A model generated the notes under the pieces. The model saw only the letters and a program-made list of their open reading frames with translations. It did no database searches and had not been told where the DNA came from. Shown one piece after another: positions 1 to 4,458 of a stretch of 8,202 bases of DNA. The DNA comes from Dehalococcoidia bacterium. Lineage in GTDB: Bacteria; Chloroflexota; Dehalococcoidia; JACPQF01. The DNA is taken from NCBI GenBank assembly GCA_030650265.1, contig JAUSEJ010000037.1, positions 1-8,202 of the forward strand. The letters are read 5' to 3'. Position 1 is the stretch's first letter; every line of letters starts with the position of its first letter. Position numbers and translations under genes: made by a program.

Positions 1-12
1 ACGTTCAGGGGC

Positions 13-39
13 AAAAAAATAGGGTGGAACTTGCCCTAT
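13..39 (-). terminator. Rho-independent terminator ending the leftward operon
   Basis: Read on the minus strand, a 6-bp stem (ATAGGG at 34-39 pairing with CCCTAT at 19-24) encloses a 9-nt loop and runs straight into seven T residues (13-19). The stem is short but the T run is uninterrupted. It coincides with the end of the last leftward gene, whose TAG stop (36-38) lies inside the stem. On the plus strand there is no T run after the stem, so it is directional. I see no gene between it and position 1. Confidence 0.7.
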
Positions 40-326
40 CGTGTGCCAGCCAGTATAACAAGCAATATCGCTGCCCCCACGAACCCCACCGGTAGTATTA
101 CGAATAACCACACCATCACTGTGAGGCAGCCCTTGCCTTCCGGATCTCTGCCAATCAGGTTAGCGTCGTTATTTGCCGCCTGCCAATAGACGATATTGGC
201 AATGGCCCCGGGCCACCAGAGGAACAGGTATAGTAGCAGAGTAAGTATTGCAGGGGTGACGTAACTCCGCATCGCTGCCGCTCTCCGCCGGTCATCATCG
301 TAATTATATCGATTTCTCATGGACAT
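36..326 (-). CDS. Small two-TM membrane protein
   Basis: Unrecognised 96-aa protein with a charged N-terminus (residues 1-20, rich in Arg and Asp) and two hydrophobic segments, about residues 22-47 and 67-93. They are separated by a polar loop with the motif GRDPEGKGC. The pattern (GxIxNIVYW..A then a PxGxGCL turn into a second TM) resembles small phage and bacterial two-TM proteins of unknown function, so the inner membrane is the likely location. The start chosen has GGAGG four bases upstream; the next ATG (320) has the same SD at ten bases and is equally possible. A longer start at 380 overlaps the upstream stop as ATGA but has a weak SD. It is the last gene of the operon, and its stop codon lies in the terminator stem. 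A membrane role in superinfection immunity would be pure inference. Confidence 0.75.
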   Translation of the reverse strand: MSMRNRYNYDDDRRRAAAMRSYVTPAILTLLLYLFLWWPGAIANIVYWQAANNDANLIGRDPEGKGCLTVMVWLFVILPVGFVGAAILLVILAGTR

Positions 327-376
327 TCTTCCTCCATCCTCTTCTGCGCCTCGAACCGGCAGCCAGTGGTCTAGCG

Positions 377-664
377 TCATGGCTGGGCCTTCATCTGATG
401 ATTTTGGAACCAGCACACCCTCTTCTGCGCCTCGTCGTATGCCGCCTGTAGCGCTAGCCACAACTCCGCGCTGGTTCCCAAGGCGGTGCCGAGCCTCTGG
501 GCGATCTCGGGCGTGATTGATGTTCGCTCCATCAGGACATCGCTTAGTAGTTCCACCGATATGCCCAATATCTGCGCCAGTTGATGCCGATTCCAGCCTC
601 TAGCATTCATCTCCTCCCAGATGAACGAGGCAGGCGGTAGCACCTGACGGTAGAGCCTTGTCAT
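377..664 (-). CDS. higA-like: HigA-family (XRE) antitoxin-like regulator
   Basis: 95-aa helix-turn-helix protein of the HigA / addiction-module antidote type. The family pattern is clear: a leading PPASFIWEEMNARGW segment (residues 10-24), the HTH LAQILGISVELLSDVL (29-44), ITPEIAQRLGTALGTSAELW (50-69) and the LQAAYD ending (72-77). Such proteins bind their own operator and normally neutralise a HigB (RelE-like) mRNA interferase. No HigB-like gene lies on either side. The upstream neighbour (679-906) lacks recognisable RelE features, so this is either an orphan regulator or paired with a novel partner. The start at 664 has a strong SD (GGAGGTGAG). The family call is firm; the antitoxin role is inferred from the family only. 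Confidence 0.88.
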   Translation of the reverse strand: MTRLYRQVLPPASFIWEEMNARGWNRHQLAQILGISVELLSDVLMERTSITPEIAQRLGTALGTSAELWLALQAAYDEAQKRVCWFQNHQMKAQP

Positions 665-678
665 TCACTCACCTCCAA

Positions 679-906
679 TCAATCCTTCAGTCCTTCCAAG
701 AAGGAGACCAGAATCGCCTTCGCGTCCACCAGACTGCCGCTATCATCCCAGTTGGTGTTCTCGCAGGCCACACGATAGAGCAGTTCGAGCGCTTCCCGCT
801 GGTTCCGGTGATTCCTAATCCTGCTGATTTCCGATTCGTCGATGGCCTCCATAAATTTCCTAAACCATTCAGGGTCGTCCTTCCGTGAAGGATATTTTCT
901 TGTCAT
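679..906 (-). CDS. Unrecognised 75-aa charged protein
   Basis: Hypothetical protein rich in Glu, Asp, Arg and Lys, predicted mostly helical, with no TM segment or Cys motif. It begins MTRKYPSRKDDPEWF and has a central ISRIRNHRNQREALELLYRVA helix region. The start is well supported by a perfect AAGGAGGT six bases upstream of ATG 906. It ends 14 bases before the HigA-like gene, the position a toxin partner would take, but I recognise no toxin fold. Two copies of the window's palindromic repeat lie in it, one near each end (878-892 encoding PSRKD, 691-705 encoding SFLEG). Both termini may therefore have been shaped by the repeat rather than by protein function. Confidence 0.75.
   Translation of the reverse strand: MTRKYPSRKDDPEWFRKFMEAIDESEISRIRNHRNQREALELLYRVACENTNWDDSGSLVDAKAILVSFLEGLKD
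691..705. repeat. Dispersed palindrome copy 1 (compound)
   Basis: TCCTTC-CAA-GAAGGA, the 3-base-spacer class. An extra TCCTTC half-site starts 8 bp to the left (683-688), making a compound site in the inverse orientation to the copies at 3512 and 7864. It lies inside the 679-906 gene and is read there as SFLEG followed by LKD. Confidence 0.9.
878..892. repeat. Dispersed palindrome copy 2
   Basis: TCCTTC-CGT-GAAGGA, the 3-base-spacer class. It lies at the N-terminus of the 679-906 gene and is read as PSRKD, a different frame from copy 1 in the same gene. Confidence 0.9.
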
Positions 907-943
907 GTTGTGACCTCCTTAGCAAATGGCCTCCTTGTAGTAT

Positions 944-1159
944 TCATGGTTGTCGAGGCCAAGTACGCTTCGCACAGCACGCCGGGCAGATGTCAAGGCG
1001 GGGCGTCCAGTGCCCTGCTGAATCTAGTGTTGAGCTCATCCAATACCACCCCATCGACTTTGCTGTTCGACGAAACTCTCTACCCCGCCCAGGGGGGGCT
1101 ACTAGATATGGTTCTGATTTGCATTCATCACAAATCAGCCAACGATTAACCATTGTCAT
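944..1159 (-). CDS. Small zinc-ribbon-like protein (two CxxC knuckles)
   Basis: 71-aa protein with an N-terminal CDEC knuckle (Cys10, Cys13) and a C-terminal CPAC knuckle (Cys58, Cys61, with an adjacent Cys62), a layout expected to bind one zinc ion. The middle holds a basic GRGREFRRTAKSMGWYW stretch. Nucleic-acid binding is plausible from composition but not shown. The start at 1159 overlaps the upstream stop as ATGA, so translation is probably coupled; a second ATG lies two codons in. The coding strand has a C7 run (1092-1098) around the APPG residues, a possible slippage site. Family not recognised. Confidence 0.78.
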   Translation of the reverse strand: MTMVNRWLICDECKSEPYLVAPPGRGREFRRTAKSMGWYWMSSTLDSAGHWTPRLDICPACCAKRTWPRQP

Positions 1160-1419
1160 CCTGTCTGCCCTCCGAGCGCCTTGTCAATCATGGCCAGCAC
1201 GGCGTCGACGCGCTTGGCGTCATAGGACCATTGCCAAGACGACCCCCAACTACGTTCCTCTCGCAGCATTACCCTAGCCGCCTTGAGCGCCTCATCTCTG
1301 CCGTCAGGTGCATCAATGCGGCCATAGCCTGCACAGGTTGGGCAAATAGAAGCGTTGCCCTCGAAGACCAGCCCCATTCCTGCACATAGTTGACATTTTA
1401 TCGTGCTCATCTCTCGCAT
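1156..1419 (-). CDS. DnaJ-type zinc-finger small protein
   Basis: 87-aa protein with two CxxCxGxG-style repeats: CQLCAGMG (Cys9, Cys12) and CPTCAGYG (Cys26, Cys29). This is the zinc-binding motif of the DnaJ central domain, here standing alone without J or substrate-binding domains. A charged helical tail follows (residues 40-80, with DAKRVDAVLAMIDKAL). Free-standing CxxCxGxG proteins are common in phages, usually without known function. ATG 1419 has GGAGG just three bases upstream, slightly tight; ATG 1410 (MSTIKC) with a 12-base gap is the alternative. It overlaps the gene before it by 13 bp and the gene after it by 4 bp. Confidence 0.82.
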   Translation of the reverse strand: MREMSTIKCQLCAGMGLVFEGNASICPTCAGYGRIDAPDGRDEALKAARVMLREERSWGSSWQWSYDAKRVDAVLAMIDKALGGQTG

Positions 1420-1547
1420 TTTCCTCCGCTTAGCGTTTTTGGGTCCGGCATTTTGTGGCCCTTACCCTCGTACTTTGCACAGTGGACGAGGTGGTCCTTG
1501 CCCAGGTAGCAGTGAGGGCAGAAGGGGGTCAGACAGTTTGTGGTCAT
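1407..1547 (-). CDS. 46-aa Cys-rich mini-protein
   Basis: Very small protein starting MTTNCLTPFCPHCYLG with Cys5, Cys10, Cys13 and Cys23 plus His19 and His22, enough for a zinc site. Start 1547 has GAGGG four bases upstream. It overlaps the following gene by 13 bp, the usual packing here. The reading frame stays open upstream to a TGA at 1638-1640, and beyond that stop it continues as the 35-aa ORF at 1638-1745. This product may therefore be the C-terminal part of a once longer protein (see findings). No family recognised. Confidence 0.6.
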   Translation of the reverse strand: MTTNCLTPFCPHCYLGKDHLVHCAKYEGKGHKMPDPKTLSGGKCER

Positions 1548-1632
1548 CTCGCCCTCACCCGTTTTTGGTGCTGGGCGCTCAGGCAGGCTGGACATTGCCA
1601 GCCATTCCGGGGAGCCGACCAGCCCCGGGCCC

Positions 1633-1650
1633 ATCCTTCAGCGGAAGGAT
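1633..1650. repeat. Dispersed palindrome copy 3 (supplies a stop codon)
   Basis: ATCCTTC-AGCG-GAAGGAT, the NGCN class. On the minus strand it reads TCC TTC CGC TGA, so the TGA ending the 1638-1745 ORF lies within the repeat. Confidence 0.92.
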
Positions 1651-1745
1651 GCTGCCAGCCCCGCATGCCCGAGTTGTGCAGTTAGTTTGGCCTCACGCGT
1701 CTCGCATTCGACCTCAAGCCAGGTCGTGGCCTTTCCTGTCCCCAT
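1638..1745 (-). CDS. 35-aa ORF truncated by a repeat-borne stop
   Basis: A short ORF begins MGTGKATTWLEVECETREAK and ends LAASFR, with a strong SD (GGGGAGGTAGAG) directly before ATG 1745. The stop codon is inside a copy of the dispersed palindrome. The same frame resumes directly after the stop and stays open to 1407, giving 113 codons interrupted by a single TGA. It is either a genuine mini-protein or the 5' part of a gene broken by a repeat. No function recognised. The strong SD is the main reason to believe it is translated. Confidence 0.5.
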   Translation of the reverse strand: MGTGKATTWLEVECETREAKLTAQLGHAGLAASFR

Positions 1746-1782
1746 CTCTACCTCCCCTGAAGGACCAGCCAACAGTTGGGCG

Positions 1783-2205
1783 TCATATTATCACTGACGC
1801 GCCGTCAAACAATTCCTCTGGTGGCGTGTAGCCTCGTAACTCATAGAGAAATGTTACCCACTCCCGTTCGTTCATCGTCTGCCTCTCGGGCAGTTTCTCC
1901 CTGGCGATAGCATTAAGCGGGATAACAAGCCATTCTGTAAAGTCGTCTTTATACCGTGCCGCGAACACGGGAACACCAGCCCGAGTGCCAAGGTTTATCA
2001 TGGCTTGATAGGTTGGGTGTGACGCTCGTTGTGGCAGTGCTCTTTCATGTTTGTATTCGACTATAGCCACCGGCTGACCCTTGTCATATTCCAGAAAGAG
2101 GAAGTCGAGATCGACCGCTGGACAATCCCAACCCCAGCGGCGATGTCGTTCGCTAAGGCGTAGATCACGCCATCCACTGCGTTCGATTGCTACTTCTGGC
2201 TGCAT
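1783..2205 (-). CDS. PD-(D/E)xK-like nuclease-fold protein
   Basis: 140-aa protein with the segment RWGWDCPAVDLDFLFLEYD (residues 23-41) then PVAIVEYKHERA (45-56). The arrangement of Asp32/Asp34 on one strand and an E50-x-K52 on the next is the PD-(D/E)xK nuclease core signature. Small phage and prophage proteins with a similar VDIDFLxxEYD...VEYKxE pattern exist, generally unassigned. A later FAARY...WLVIPLNAIA region fits the remaining strands and helix of the fold. ATG 2205 was chosen because GGAGG lies seven bases upstream; a start at 2244 lacks this. It overlaps the methyltransferase by 16 bp, so the two could act together. The nuclease assignment is inference from the motif, not proven activity. 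Confidence 0.72.
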   Translation of the reverse strand: MQPEVAIERSGWRDLRLSERHRRWGWDCPAVDLDFLFLEYDKGQPVAIVEYKHERALPQRASHPTYQAMINLGTRAGVPVFAARYKDDFTEWLVIPLNAIAREKLPERQTMNEREWVTFLYELRGYTPPEELFDGASVII

Positions 2206-3266
2206 AGCGTAGCCTCCACTCTTTGCCTTGTCTTGGTGACACATGCTGCATCAATGTCACATCCGACAAAGCGTCGGCCAAGTGCAAGCGACACTACAGC
2301 CGTGCTGCCCCCACCCAAAAACGGATCACACACCAATTGCCCTGGCTTAGTCAGCCTTTCCACGAGGTCGGCCATCCCGCTTTCGCTCTGTCCCCAGTTG
2401 TGAAAGCGCTTATCATTATCGTTCGTCTTGGAGTTGGCAACATCGCCAATCCAATCTGTGGCTTCACCGAAAAGTAGCACTGGCTTCCAGAAGCAGTTGA
2501 CCTTCAGTGGAAATTGTTGGACGGACTGTCCACCAGGTGTCAGATAGGCCAGCGTCCACCGATAAGTTAGATGTTCACAAAGACGTTGCATAACTTCGGG
2601 CAGATACGATTGCCCGGACATAACAGCCACTAAAGGCACATCCGCTATGGCGCAAGCTAATGCCAATTCTGAGAATACAGCCAGGAACTCCTTGGGATAA
2701 GGCGGGTCTGTTATCACTGCATCCGGCCGAATGCCACTTCCGAAGAGATCAGCGCATGAACACACACGGAGGTCACACACGTTTTCGATAGACTGCCTGG
2801 CCTCAGTCGTGATCGCGTGTTGCGCTTCGGCAAGGGCCGCTTCTCCTTGTTCTCTTTTGCGCCTCTTTTTGACCTTAGCAATAGTGGTTTTGCCAGTCTT
2901 CACCGCCTCGAATACCTCGGTCGGCATAGTCGCCAGCATCTGCGCCTCCGAACTCTCGCGCTTCGATAGCCCTAACTCGGCTAGGGTAGGCTCAGAAACT
3001 AGTAACACAGTGTTACTAGTTTCTATAGGGCGGCCTCCTCTTGCTCTCTCCGTCTCCTTCAGCATCTCGCCCATCTTGCGTTCCGCATCTAAGGCTAATG
3101 CTCGTGCCTTGTTGATAATAGCCTCTCCTGCGTGCTTCCTTTCCAACCAATCAGCAGCGGTCAGGGCCATGTCCTTCAGGTCTTTGAGTTTGAGAATCGT
3201 GTTGGCTTCCATTAAGGCCCGGTCTGCTCTGGAGATAAGGGCCAAAGATGTATTTTCCTGTTCCAC
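2190..3266 (-). CDS. Site-specific DNA methyltransferase (beta-type N6A/N4C) with helical N-terminal region
   Basis: 358-aa protein. Residues 1-160 are helical and charged and follow the phage methyltransferase / ParB-like pattern (GEML...ARGGRP, then PTLAELGLSKRESSEAQ at 93-109). The catalytic domain follows: DPPY (187-190, motif IV) comes before the AdoMet-binding DPFLGGGST (314-322, motif I) and GCDID (335-339), the order of beta-class amino-methyltransferases. HNWGQSESGM (289-298) precedes motif I. It should transfer methyl from S-adenosylmethionine to adenine or cytosine amino groups in DNA; the target site is unknown. The start is GTG, with GGAAAGGA upstream and a long RNA hairpin immediately before that. 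A 31-bp palindrome lies in the linker (residues about 81-91). No full copy of the dispersed repeat occurs here, only half-sites near 3055 and 3172. Confidence 0.92.
   Translation of the reverse strand: MEQENTSLALISRADRALMEANTILKLKDLKDMALTAADWLERKHAGEAIINKARALALDAERKMGEMLKETERARGGRPIETSNTVLLVSEPTLAELGLSKRESSEAQMLATMPTEVFEAVKTGKTTIAKVKKRRKREQGEAALAEAQHAITTEARQSIENVCDLRVCSCADLFGSGIRPDAVITDPPYPKEFLAVFSELALACAIADVPLVAVMSGQSYLPEVMQRLCEHLTYRWTLAYLTPGGQSVQQFPLKVNCFWKPVLLFGEATDWIGDVANSKTNDNDKRFHNWGQSESGMADLVERLTKPGQLVCDPFLGGGSTAVVSLALGRRFVGCDIDAACVTKTRQRVEATLCSQK
2994..3024. repeat. 31-bp perfect palindrome inside the methyltransferase gene
   Basis: Two 15-bp perfect arms (2994-3008 and 3010-3024) flank a single central base, 3009. 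It is A/T-rich compared with its surroundings. In frame it encodes TSNTVLLVS, and because of the symmetry the plus strand reads the same peptide. It is unrelated to the TCCTTC repeat and would form a strong hairpin in mRNA or a cruciform in DNA. Confidence 0.95.
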
Positions 3267-3444
3267 TTTTTATCCTTTCCAGCAGCATAGGCCCCGCATC
3301 TAAGGCCAGTAAGTCGCCGCTACAGAAACCAGCTATTGCCCTAAATGCGGAGCCTATGCTCCCAACGTATTCGGTTGGACAAAAAAATAACTGGTCTTCC
3401 GTAGCACGTCCATAATACCACACCAGGTGCCCAAAGTCAATCAT
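3151..3444 (-). CDS. Unrecognised 97-aa ORF overlapping the methyltransferase start
   Basis: The ORF starts with ATGA overlap to the stop of the zinc-ribbon gene (3441-3935) and has GGAG five bases upstream, so translation is likely. Residues 1-58 (from MIDFGHLVWYYG through LLALDAGPMLLERI) look protein-like. The last third, which overlaps the methyltransferase N-terminus out of frame by 116 bp, is Gly/Gln/Pro-rich and looks like shadow sequence. A 23-bp RNA stem (3284-3360) lies in its middle. Possible readings: a real gene with an unusually long overlap, a gene whose true end is lost, or a translated leader that controls the downstream GTG start. No family recognised. Confidence 0.5.
   Translation of the reverse strand: MIDFGHLVWYYGRATEDQLFFCPTEYVGSIGSAFRAIAGFCSGDLLALDAGPMLLERIKSGTGKYIFGPYLQSRPGLNGSQHDSQTQRPEGHGPDRC
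3284..3360 (-). promoter_or_regulatory. Long RNA hairpin in the methyltransferase leader
   Basis: On the minus-strand transcript, positions 3360-3338 pair with 3306-3284 to give 23 continuous base pairs around a 31-nt loop. Three of the pairs are G-U wobbles, so the stem is unbroken only in minus-strand RNA; a plus-strand RNA would have three A-C mismatches. Its 3' end is a few bases from the SD (GGAAAGGA) of the GTG-started methyltransferase. This suggests translational or stability control of that gene, by inference. It also lies within the coding frame of the 3151-3444 ORF, so ribosomes crossing it would open it. There is no T run after it, so it is not a classical terminator. Confidence 0.7.
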
Positions 3445-3935
3445 CTCACTCCAAAACAGCCTTCTACTGCCGTCTCATCCTCCAGAATCGCCACGTCTTC
3501 CCACCTGCCGTTCCTTCCGCCGAAGGACTGAAGGACCCGATTGCCCCGGATGTACTCCCGCAGTTCAGCCGCCGTCGTCTTGGAGCATGTCAGAACACTC
3601 GGACAATGAGCCATCCGCCTGATAAACCACTCCCTTAGCCGTCTCAGCACCTGCTCTGGCGTATATCCCAACTCCCACGATTCGAGCTGGTAGATATGCC
3701 ACTTGGCCGCCTCGATTGGCTCCCGCTCTGGCTTTGGTGCCGGCTGGTTGCGCTCTGCATAGTGATTGACAGGGCCCAGGCCAGCCTTTTTGCGCGCCTT
3801 AGATTTGTCCCATGAGATTCGGTTGCAGATTCGACAGTGCTTCACGCCGCGCTTGTCTACCAGCCTACTGGCTTCCGTCCAGCGGTGTCCATGCAGACAA
3901 CAAATGTCGCGGTCTAGTCGGGGTTGTGTAACCAT
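3441..3935 (-). CDS. Zinc-ribbon phage protein (CC..H.H / CxxC)
   Basis: 164-aa protein with an N-terminal zinc-binding region: Cys12-Cys13, His15 and His17, then CRIC (Cys34, Cys37), followed by a basic DKSKARKKAGLGP stretch. This resembles the small zinc ribbons found before HNH or DNA-binding domains in phage proteins, but no HNH core is visible. Residues 76-110 form a likely helical segment (WHIYQLESWELGYTPEQVL), and residues 134-141 (VLQSFGGR) are encoded by a compound palindromic repeat. The start at 3935 has AAGGAGG eight bases upstream. The 3' end overlaps the next ORF as ATGA. DNA binding is inferred; there is no precise family call. Confidence 0.8.
   Translation of the reverse strand: MVTQPRLDRDICCLHGHRWTEASRLVDKRGVKHCRICNRISWDKSKARKKAGLGPVNHYAERNQPAPKPEREPIEAAKWHIYQLESWELGYTPEQVLRRLREWFIRRMAHCPSVLTCSKTTAAELREYIRGNRVLQSFGGRNGRWEDVAILEDETAVEGCFGVR
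3512..3534. repeat. Dispersed palindrome copy 4 (compound)
   Basis: TCCTTC-CGCC-GAAGGA (3512-3527, NGCN class) continues into CTGAAGGAC, a second GAAGGA half-site 8 bp after the first. It lies inside 3441-3935 and is read as VLQSFGGR. Confidence 0.93.
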
Positions 3936-4100
3936 TCAATCAGCCTCCTTCGGCTTTGGCCCGGTTCCATTGACGCGAGACTGGGCCACTTTATTCGGGC
4001 GGGTGCAGAGAATCGTCCTTCGGCTGAAGGACTGTCGGACTGCTTCTCGGGTGGGCTTTATCGCCGAATCGCACCCATCCTTCCGCAGAAGGACTGTCAT
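3936..4100 (-). CDS. 54-aa basic ORF carrying two repeat copies
   Basis: A small basic ORF begins MTVLLRKDGCDSAIKPTREA and ends immediately before the ATG of the zinc-ribbon gene. ATG 4100 has an AGAGGAAG-type SD about nine bases upstream; an earlier in-frame ATG at 4121 has none. Two full palindromes (4015-4032 and 4078-4093) make up a large share of its sequence. Much of the protein (TVLLRKD, QSFSRRT) is therefore repeat-encoded, and the frame may be open by chance. There are two Cys residues but no clear zinc motif. No function recognised. Confidence 0.45.
   Translation of the reverse strand: MTVLLRKDGCDSAIKPTREAVRQSFSRRTILCTRPNKVAQSRVNGTGPKPKEAD
4015..4032. repeat. Dispersed palindrome copy 5
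   Basis: GTCCTTC-GGCT-GAAGGAC, with full 7-bp arms, NGCN class. It lies in 3936-4100 and is read as QSFSRRT. It is 62 bp centre-to-centre from copy 6, the closest pair in the window. Confidence 0.95.
4078..4093. repeat. Dispersed palindrome copy 6
   Basis: TCCTTC-CGCA-GAAGGA, NGCN class, followed by CTGTC as at copy 5. It lies near the 5' end of 3936-4100 and is read as VLLRKD, a different frame from copy 5. Confidence 0.93.
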
Positions 4101-4125
4101 CGCTACAGCTTCCTCTCCCATGGGT

Positions 4126-4179
4126 GGCAGTTAGGTGGGTGTCAGGGTGGATAGCTTATTTTGCGACCACCTAACTGCC
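4126..4179. repeat. 13-bp perfect inverted repeat, intergenic
   Basis: GGCAGTTAGGTGG (4126-4138) is matched by its exact reverse complement at 4167-4179 across a 28-bp loop. It occupies most of the gap between 4204-4458 and the small ORF at 3936-4100. No T run follows on either strand, so an intrinsic terminator is unlikely. It could be an mRNA processing or stability stem separating the recombination genes from the downstream block, or a protein-binding site. The rest of the gap (4101-4203) shows nothing else. Confidence 0.75.
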
Positions 4180-4203
4180 TATTCGATATTGGGCCGCCAA
4201 TGC

Positions 4204-4458
4204 CTATAGGCTGCTCTCCTTTTTCGGCTTCACCGTCACCGCCGCCGTGTCTAACCAGTGTCGTTTGGCCTGCACGGTAACGGTGAAGTACGCGTTTTCC
4301 TCTGGGCCATTGTCGCGGGCAAACACCTTCAATGCCAGCTCTGCGCCGTCCACCGCGACATTCAGGTCGGCATATTGGTTCAGCACTAGACTGTTGTCGG
4401 CCTCGAAAAGCGCCCTCTCCTGCTGCGCTGCCGTGTAGTCCTCTAATGGTTGACTCAT
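4204..4458 (-). CDS. 84-aa protein coupled to the ERF recombinase
   Basis: Unrecognised soluble protein. It has a helical N-terminus (QPLEDYTAAQQERALFEA), a central hydrophobic/charged part (LNVAVDGAELALKVFARDN) and a probable beta-rich C-terminal half ending in VKPKKESSL. ATG 4458 overlaps the ERF stop as ATGA and has GGGAGG seven bases upstream, so it is both coupled and independently well initiated. Tight linkage to ERF suggests a recombination or replication accessory role (inference). It is too short for a canonical SSB and lacks an obvious OB-fold signature. It is the last gene before the 4126-4179 inverted repeat. Confidence 0.78.
   Translation of the reverse strand: MSQPLEDYTAAQQERALFEADNSLVLNQYADLNVAVDGAELALKVFARDNGPEENAYFTVTVQAKRHWLDTAAVTVKPKKESSL

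Noticed and set aside
1092..1098. G7 homopolymer (C7 on the coding strand) in 944-1159 as a phase-variation tract
   Set aside because: It is only seven bases and single; the gene reads cleanly through it. Worth no more than a note.
1403..1831. Long plus-strand open frames, such as this one and those at 885-1277, 2731-3303 and 4332-4649
   Set aside because: Each is antisense to a better-supported minus-strand gene, lacks a convincing SD and family features, and has shadow-like composition (Arg/Pro/Ser-rich).
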